A stretch of DNA of 64,000 nt, taken from contig NZ_JH379028.1 in the NCBI RefSeq assembly GCF_000235505.1, forward strand, positions 275,585 through 339,584, written 5' to 3'. The position numbers were made by a program, and so were the translations under genes. Origin of the DNA: Hungatella hathewayi WAL-18680. GTDB taxonomy: Bacteria > Bacillota > Clostridia > Lachnospirales > Lachnospiraceae. A model generated the notes under the pieces. The model did not search any database. It had not been told where the DNA came from and saw nothing but the letters and a program-made list of their open reading frames with translations. This document shows, in pieces, positions 55,033-61,200 of the stretch (the stretch's first letter is position 1; each line of letters opens with the position of its first letter).

Positions 55033-55644
55033 ATGAAACAATTGGTTGTGCCTTACTGCGAGAACCTGGATTTCGGGGTGTGCGCCGAGGCAAGGATTGA
55101 GGAATTTGGCTGGCGGAAGAATGATTACATGCCTGAGACGGTATTTCGCCTGTGCTGGAATCACAGCGGGCTGGCCGTGGAGGCGGTGTCCCACGAAACC
55201 CGTCTGAGGATGGAGGCGGACACGGACGGCCGGGATGTGTGGCATGACAGCTGCATGGAGTTCTTCTTTGGGCCGGCCGAGCCGGAGCGCCGGTACATCA
55301 ATCTGGAGGTGAATCCGAAGGGAACCATAGTTATGGGCTTTGGCAGCAGCAAGGTGGGCCGTGTCAGGCTGGAGGAGAAGTATAAGCCGTATCTGGGACT
55401 TTCCACCGAGATTCGGGAAGCGGAGGGCCTGTGGCTGGCCCGATATCTCATTTCCTTCAAGCTCTTGGGCGAGGTGTTTGGAGGCCCGCCGGAGGAAGCA
55501 CGGTTCCGTAAGTTCTACGCCAATTTCTATAAGTGCGGCGAAATGACGGAGTTCCCACATTACGGCATGTGGAGCAAAATAGACAGCCCGGCTCCAGACT
55601 TTCACCGGTCGGAGTTTTTTGGGGAACTGAGATTGGTGGAGTGA
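55033..55644 (+). CDS. Carbohydrate-binding family 9-like (CBM9/DOMON-like) protein
   Basis: This protein has 203 residues and a beta-sandwich typical of CBM9-like domains: FRLCWNHSGLAVEAVSHET, VWHDSCMEFFFGP and YINLEVNPKGTI are family markers, with paired Trp/Asp at the putative sugar face. There is no signal peptide, so if it binds sugars it does so in the cytoplasm, or is exported by an unknown route. ATG 55033 is preferred because AAGG lies about 9 bases upstream; ATG 55024 abuts it. It ends the operon, before a strong terminator. Confidence 0.8.
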   Translation: MKQLVVPYCENLDFGVCAEARIEEFGWRKNDYMPETVFRLCWNHSGLAVEAVSHETRLRMEADTDGRDVWHDSCMEFFFGPAEPERRYINLEVNPKGTIVMGFGSSKVGRVRLEEKYKPYLGLSTEIREAEGLWLARYLISFKLLGEVFGGPPEEARFRKFYANFYKCGEMTEFPHYGMWSKIDSPAPDFHRSEFFGELRLVE

Positions 55645-55670
55645 CGGGGAGATGTTGGTTATGTGTAGAG

Positions 55671-55706
55671 AAACAGCCGGAAGTTTTTTGGGACTTCCGG
55701 CTGTTT
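55671..55706 (+). terminator. Rho-independent terminator after the CBM9-like gene
   Basis: AAACAGCCGGAAGT (55671-55684) and ACTTCCGGCTGTTT (55693-55706) form a perfect 14-bp stem with an 8-base loop, followed by TTTG. Confidence 0.95.
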
Positions 55707-56169
55707 TTTGCATGTTACTATCGAAAAAGTGTTTCATATTGTTGAGAAATACCTTTTAAGATTTCATATTCAACATTTCTGGTTTATTCTGTTGCTTTAC
55801 CAACATTATGAGCCTTCCACTCATTCGGCATTTAGGACAGCCAGGCTTCCTTCATTTACTGATGACAGTGTAAAGTTATTGACGATGCCAGAAAACACCG
55901 CTGCACGCTCCTTATGCAGATGTCCGAAAATCGGAAAGGGACTATTCCCTTTGGCAACTAAATTATAACATATTTGATTGAGAAGAGCAACAGTGAGACA
56001 TGAAATAACGCAGGCTATTATTGGTTTTTTATCTGCTTATGACATAGTATATGTTATAAAAAATATTTTAGCAACAGATTCTTTTTTGGTAAAATAGGTT
56101 GCAATTCTTTTTCGCAGCGTTTATTGTTATTAGTATCATAAAATTTTACAGAGGAGGATTTTTTTTAAA
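55707..56169. other. Intergenic stretch without a recognisable gene
   Basis: This holds the promoter region of the recombinase and probably decayed sequence. An open stretch of 86 codons on the plus strand (55708-55968) has no ribosome site or recognisable motif and looks spurious. A minus-strand stretch (about 55800-55970) has reasonable codon content but no start or family. I see an AAAGGGA/TCCCTTT hairpin near 55940 and a GGAGG ribosome site at 56153-56157 with a T8 run between it and the start codon. Confidence 0.4.
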
Positions 56170-57075
56170 ATGAAAGAACGCAAAAATGTGAAATTTCCAA
56201 AGGAGATACTGCTTACATACCGGGAATATCTACAGGATGAGGAACGGAGTGTGGCTACGGTAGAGAAATATCTTCGGGACGTGAAGGTGTTTATGGAGTA
56301 TCTGAATGAAAGAGGGAGGGGAAAAGAGGAGGTTGACAGCAGGTGCATAGCTGGCAGTAATGAGACATTGGATAAGAAGGTCATTCGTGAATATAAACAG
56401 TATCTGAAAAACAGATATAAGATAACCAGCGCAAACTCTATGCTGGCAGCTCTCAATAGCTTTTTGGTCTTTTGGGGGAAAGCGGAGTTAAAGGTGAAGC
56501 TGTTTAAGATGCAGCGGGTCCAGTACAGCAAGCCGGAAAGAGAGATGACAGAGAAGGACTATGAGCGGTTGATTCTGGCGGCCAGGGAGAAAGGAGATAT
56601 GAAGATGAGTATGCTGATACAGACGATTGGCAGTACGGGAGTGCGGATTAGTGAACTTAAATTTATCACAGTGGAATCACTGCGGGATGGGCGGGCCGAG
56701 ATTTATAACAAGGGAAAATGCCGGGTAGTGCTGCTGCCGGTGGAACTGACGAAGGTGTTGAGAAAATATTGCCGAAAGGCAGGAATTGTATCAGGCAGCA
56801 TTTTTGTCACAAAGCATGGAAATCCGATAGACAGGAGCAATGTGAGCAAGAAGATGAAACAGCTGGGAAGAGAAGCCGGAGTCGACACGGCGAAAGTATT
56901 TCCTCATAATTTCAGACATCTGTTTGCCAGAATTTTTTACAGTATTGAAAAGGATGTGGTACGGCTGATGGATCTGCTGGGACATTCCAGCATTGACACG
57001 ACACGAATCTACACGATGACCACAGAGGAGCAGCCCAGACGGCAGATGTCGCGGATGCGGATGGTACTAGGCTGA
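56170..57075 (+). CDS. XerC-like tyrosine site-specific recombinase
   Basis: This recombinase has 301 residues. The core-binding domain (about 8-110) with helices is followed by the catalytic domain (about 125-295). All catalytic residues are present: Arg159 (TGVRISEL), Lys183, His246 and Arg249 (PHNFRHLFAR), His272 (LGHSSIDTTRIY) and Tyr281. It lacks the large N-terminal arm-binding domain of phage integrases, so it is built like XerC/XerD and like phase-variation invertases of Clostridia. It is followed at 57105 by a pair of inverted dif-like sites and is the obvious candidate to act on them. ATG 56170 has GGAGG 12 bases upstream, longer than usual, across a T8 run. Confidence 0.9.
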   Translation: MKERKNVKFPKEILLTYREYLQDEERSVATVEKYLRDVKVFMEYLNERGRGKEEVDSRCIAGSNETLDKKVIREYKQYLKNRYKITSANSMLAALNSFLVFWGKAELKVKLFKMQRVQYSKPEREMTEKDYERLILAAREKGDMKMSMLIQTIGSTGVRISELKFITVESLRDGRAEIYNKGKCRVVLLPVELTKVLRKYCRKAGIVSGSIFVTKHGNPIDRSNVSKKMKQLGREAGVDTAKVFPHNFRHLFARIFYSIEKDVVRLMDLLGHSSIDTTRIYTMTTEEQPRRQMSRMRMVLG

Positions 57076-57098
57076 CAGTGCCGTTAAAGCGTGCAAAT

Positions 57099-57132
57099 AA
57101 AAAAATACCCCATAATATGAATTATGCGGTAT
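57099..57132 (-). terminator. Rho-independent terminator formed by the left recombination site (minus strand)
   Basis: On the minus strand the two arms of the left site form a stem of 12 bp with one mismatch, followed by a T7 run (A7 at 57099-57105 on plus). It would stop the outward transcript from the promoter at 57175-57202 before it runs antisense into the recombinase gene. The U tract lies at the outer edge of the switch, so it would stay in place after inversion. Confidence 0.75.
57105..57132 (+). repeat. Left recombination site of the inverted pair (11-6-11)
   Basis: This 28-bp site has two 11-bp arms (57105-57115 and 57122-57132) that are inverted repeats at 10 of 11 positions, flanking the 6-bp spacer TATGAA (57116-57121). 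That is the geometry of XerC/XerD-type crossover sites. The core TAATATGAATTATG reappears in reverse orientation at 57455-57468. Confidence 0.85.
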
Positions 57133-57174
57133 CTAATATCAATTCTGAAGGATATTTCCTTCGTAATATAGTCT

Positions 57175-57202
57175 ATTATACCCACTTTCGTAAAAATTGC
57201 AA
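57175..57202 (-). promoter_or_regulatory. Promoter inside the invertible segment, currently pointing left
   Basis: On the minus strand TTGCAA (57197-57202) is followed after 16 bases by a perfect TATAAT (57175-57180). It is the best promoter in the region. Downstream on that strand come a small GAAGGA/TCCTTC hairpin (57147-57162) and then the left site with its T7 run. Confidence 0.78.
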
Positions 57203-57448
57203 GGTTTGAAATGGAAAAAATTGCAAAAGATGATAGAAAGCTCGCAGAAATGTGGGACAAAGGGTATGGAATCCGGTGATTGTGCTTTGAGAAGCAAAAT
57301 CGCTTATTTGGCGTGCCCCAATTTATAGAAGCTGGATTTCGGGAATCAGAAAAAACAGTTCAAATCATCTAAAACTTAGAAATCAAATAAATATTTCCCC
57401 TAAAAGTATCAATAAATCCAAGACAGCCCGTGATACAGTTTCTTTCCT

Positions 57449-57476
57449 ATACTCCATAATTCATATTACAGAGTAG
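57449..57476 (-). repeat. Right recombination site of the inverted pair (11-6-11)
   Basis: This 28-bp site has arms 57449-57459 and 57466-57476 around spacer TTCATA (57460-57465). The arms match each other at 8 of 11 positions. It shares the 14-bp core of the left site in reverse orientation. No T-run lies beyond it on the operon side, so transcription through it would not be expected to stop. Confidence 0.85.
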
Positions 57477-57500
57477 AGAGTGAAAGAGAGGTGTCAATCC

Positions 57501-58238
57501 GTGGACACGGCTGCAATACGAGGAAAATCCCGCAGGCATCAGCGGAGGAGGGCAGCTCATTTCCGTGTAACCCGTTTCGGGGGATTCGATGAGACAGAGG
57601 TTATCTGCTATCTGTGGGACATGGCCAAGGCCATGGACGCGGGAGAGCATTTGGGTAATGAAGAACTCACAAAACTGAACCAGAACATGCGCCGGAGAGT
57701 CCGGATAGAGATGAGGCGCTATTTTGCCCGCCGCAGACGCAGAAATGTGAGCATGTTTGCGGCTGCGCTATTGACGGCGTCGTGCGTGATTGGAATCTTC
57801 GGTTTTCTGATTGGAATAGACCGGGTGTCCGGGAATTCCATGTATCCGTATCTGAATCATGGGGACTGGGTGGTGTACAGCCGCCAGCTGGGACGGGAAC
57901 TTTGCCGGGATGAGGTGGTTATTTTTGAAAATGGAAGTGAAAATCTGGTGAAACGGGTAGTGGGGCTTCCGGGAGATTCGGTGGAAATAAACGGGACAGG
58001 AAGCCGCGTTGTGGTAAACGGAGAAGAGGTCCGGGAAGATTATGTGAATCTGGCGGGGGCGGCGGAGGAAAAAGAGGAAAACCGGATGGGACAGCCGCTG
58101 ACCGTGATGGACGGCCAGTATCTGATGCTGGGAGACAACCGGGGAGTTTCCATCGACAGCCGTGATGGAGAGATTGGTACGGTGCCAAGGGAACACATTC
58201 TCGGAAAAGTGATGTTGATTGTCAGGATAAGGGGATAA
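57501..58238 (+). CDS. Signal peptidase I
   Basis: This is a type I signal peptidase of 245 residues. A long basic N-terminal cytoplasmic region (1-83, very Arg-rich) precedes one transmembrane helix (about 84-105). Catalytic Ser113 lies in SGNSMYPYL and catalytic Lys151 in VKRVVGLPGDS, with YLMLGDNRGVSIDSR completing the family boxes. The start is GTG 57501 with GAGAGG about 9 bases upstream; GTG 57480 is possible but has no good site. It is the first gene after the invertible segment and probably processes the surface proteins encoded next. Confidence 0.88.
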   Translation: MDTAAIRGKSRRHQRRRAAHFRVTRFGGFDETEVICYLWDMAKAMDAGEHLGNEELTKLNQNMRRRVRIEMRRYFARRRRRNVSMFAAALLTASCVIGIFGFLIGIDRVSGNSMYPYLNHGDWVVYSRQLGRELCRDEVVIFENGSENLVKRVVGLPGDSVEINGTGSRVVVNGEEVREDYVNLAGAAEEKEENRMGQPLTVMDGQYLMLGDNRGVSIDSRDGEIGTVPREHILGKVMLIVRIRG

Positions 58239-58276
58239 GAGGAAATGCGGAAGGATAACAGTTGGAGGTCATGTGT

Positions 58277-61200
58277 ATGAGCCATTTTCGATTACATACA
58301 AAGGGAAAAGAAGGGAAATACTGGAACTGGCTGATGATAGGAATTGCTGGTGTGCTTTTCGTGGCGGTGGGAATATATGCCGTTCACAGTGTGGGAACTG
58401 CCCGCGCAAAGAGCAGGGAGACCGTACTGCTTCACACGGAGGAGGAGTTTGAGCAGTATCTGATAGACCGGGAGAGTGAGGATTACAATCTGGACGGAAG
58501 GTATCAGCTGGAGGAGGATTTGGACCTTGGATGGCTGTATGAATCCATTGGGACGAATCTGGAACCGTTTACCGGAAGATTCGACGGGAACGGGCACGTC
58601 ATAAGCGGATTGACTAGACCGATGTTTGGTGTTTTGAAGGGGGCGGAGGTAAGCGATCTGTTTTTAAGCGGTGCGGTGATTGAGAATCCCTTTACCTATT
58701 ATGATGGGGAGCATTATGTGGATGGATATGGGGCGCTGGCGGCTTATGCGGTGCATTCCGTGATAAGAAACTGTGGAATGAGTGGAGAGATTACGACGGC
58801 CAGTCCCTCGGAAGCGTCGTTTCTGCTGGAGAAGGCAAGTCCGGCCGATGCGGATGAATTCACGGGACCGGGCGTGGGAGAACCAGTGAAAGAGGATAGC
58901 AGCCGGGAGGAGGATGGCTCCCAGAATGAGGGGCCGGGGATGGAGACGGCGGAATCACTGGAAGGTGGAACGAAGATAGAAGATGGAAATGGAGCTGGAA
59001 GCGGAAGCAGTGCAGGAGCCGGAAGCAGTGCGGGAGCGGAAAGTAGTGCGGGGAGTGGAAGCAATGCGGAAGCGGAAAGCAATGCAGGAACTGGAAGTAG
59101 TGCAGGAGCCGGAAGCAGTGCGGGAACTGGAAACAATGCGGGAGTGGAAAGCAGTGCTGGGAACGGCAGCAGTACAGGCGCCGGAATTACGGAAGCGGAG
59201 CAGGAGTCAGGAGAAAAGGATGCGGTGACGCCATCGGGGGAGGAGTCATTGCTCCCGGATGATGAGAATGGAACGGCAGCTGGGGAAGGAACCCAGGGGG
59301 CACAGCCGTCTGAATCGCCGCAGGTATCTGAACCGGATTCAACGGTCAGCCAGCCGGCGGATGCTCCAAACAGAGGGGATGGACAGACCGACAGTGCCGG
59401 CTGGACGGAAGACGGCAGTAAGGAACCGGCACAGACGGACCTGACGAATACGGAAACCGCCACGTTTCATCCGATTGAGCGCCAGTTCCTGGCGATGAAA
59501 GCAGCACCCATCGTAAATGGCAGTGCCGACAATCCCTTACAGGCAACGCCATCCGATGCAGAGGAGGAACCTTCAGTGGCAACGCCATCCGATGCATCAG
59601 ACCCGGCAGAAAGCCCGAAGGATGGCCAAGAATCACAGATTAACGAGGAAGAACGCCAGTATGCGGGAAGTCCGAATGGTGATATCTATATTCTGGTCAC
59701 AGCAGACCGTATCACAGCAGGAGGCCTGGCCGCCCAGACCGCGGAGGCCACCCTGATTTCCAACTGCTTTGCGCTGGTCACAATCGGGTCATTCGTGGAG
59801 CCGGTTGAGGCATACACCGGAGGTCTGGCCGGGATACTTGGGGCAGAGACCAGAACCGAAAACAGTTACGTCTCCGGATTGTCAGATAGTGATGGTGTAA
59901 ACGGCGGATTTGCGGCTGTCAATGACGGAGCCATTGAAAACTGCTATTCCACTATGACCATAGGCCAATCCGGAAACCGGCATGGCGCCTTTACAGTCTA
60001 TGGAAATGGAAGTCTGACCGGCTGTGTATATGACCGGCAGATGGCCTGTATACCGGAGGCATCACCAAGCGAAGCGCCAGAACAGGACTTGACAGGGATG
60101 TGGACGGATGAGATGACCGGCGCGGAAAGCAGAATCCCTGGTGACTGGAGAAAAACAGAGCAGGCATATCCCCAGCTGGAATATTTTGCATTGAGTGGAC
60201 ATGAGACAATCGTGAGCAGCTCGAAAGTATCCGTGGTTGCACTGCCGCTTCCGGAGGGCCAGTCGCTGTCAGACGTCTTGAAGGCAGGAAATATTGTACT
60301 CCCCAAAGAGGTAGATGGGCAGGAAATCCAATGGGATGGGGAAGACGGAATTCAGATTGAAGAGGGAAATCAGATTCGATTGGAAGAGCAGGTGACAATG
60401 ATGCCTCATGATGTGCCTGTGGTTAAGTCCTCTCTGGATGCAGTTGATGAGGCGCCAGATGAAGATATGGTTATGGAAGCAGACGATAGCAGCAAAAATA
60501 CCGGTGGTAGAAGCGGCGTCCGCTTGAAAGCATCCGTCGGCGAAGCGTACAGAAATTATGCACTTACTGTGGCGGCTGAAGCAAAAAGTTATACCAGCTG
60601 GCTGGATGTGGGGGCTGAGATAACAACGCCCCCTCCTGTTGAGAATCCCGGTGAGACACCAGGAACGGAAACCAATCCTTATTTGTTGGATAGTGCGGAG
60701 GACTTGGCCTGGTTTGCTTATATGGTAAATTCAGTAAAGAGTGATATTTGTGCAACCATGACATCGAATATTGACCTGTTTGGGGGAACCTATACAGATG
60801 CTGTTTATAATCCTAATGATTTGTCTAACAGTTTGTTGTGGAAATCAATAAAAAATTTTGCAGGTGTTTTTGATGGAGGCACTCATATAATTACAAGCTT
60901 ACGTTTAAGTGGAGCCGGAGAGGGTAGTTTTGCGCTGTTTGATAGTGTATATGGAGCAACTATAAAAAATTTGGGAGTGGAATCAGGATATATAAATTTC
61001 AAGAGTCAACGAAGAGGAAGTGTTTTTATTAGGTCACTCACCGGTGGAAATGTAATAAACTGTTGGAACACAGTGGATATAACGGGGGGATATGGGGAAG
61101 TAGGAGGGATTGTTGCTTACGTTCTTGATGGTGATAAGCCTGCAGTAATTGACAACTGCTATAATTCAGGTAATATAACAGGAAACTCGCAAGTTGATTG

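Larger units (their letters stand above)
57105..57476. promoter_or_regulatory. Putative invertible promoter segment (phase-variation switch) upstream of surface operon
   Basis: Two 28-bp sites in opposite orientation enclose 316 bases (57133-57448) between a XerC-like recombinase and the signal peptidase/surface protein genes. Spacers are identical in inverted orientation (TATGAA left, TTCATA right), which is what inversion needs. A promoter in the segment currently points left, away from the operon; no comparable promoter points right. Exchange at the spacers would map a base x to 114581-x, putting the -10 box at 57401-57406 facing the operon and giving a leader of about 88 bases to GTG 57501. 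The current orientation is therefore inferred OFF. Inversion itself is not shown by this sequence. Confidence 0.8.

Noticed and set aside
55708-55968. 86-codon open frame on the plus strand after a terminator
   Set aside because: No ribosome site, no recognisable motif and unusual composition; treated as non-coding or decayed sequence.
57105-57132. First read as only a terminator hairpin of the recombinase gene
   Set aside because: The T-run is on the wrong side for the recombinase transcript, and a second inverted copy of its core exists at 57455-57468, so a recombination site that also terminates the opposite strand explains more.
58997-59176. Possible CRISPR-like array
   Set aside because: Repeats are contiguous 18-bp units without spacers and lie in a coding frame.
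58744-59463. 239-codon open frame on the minus strand with Ala/Leu/Pro repeats
   Set aside because: It is the antisense reading of the Ser/Gly/Ala repeat region of the surface protein.
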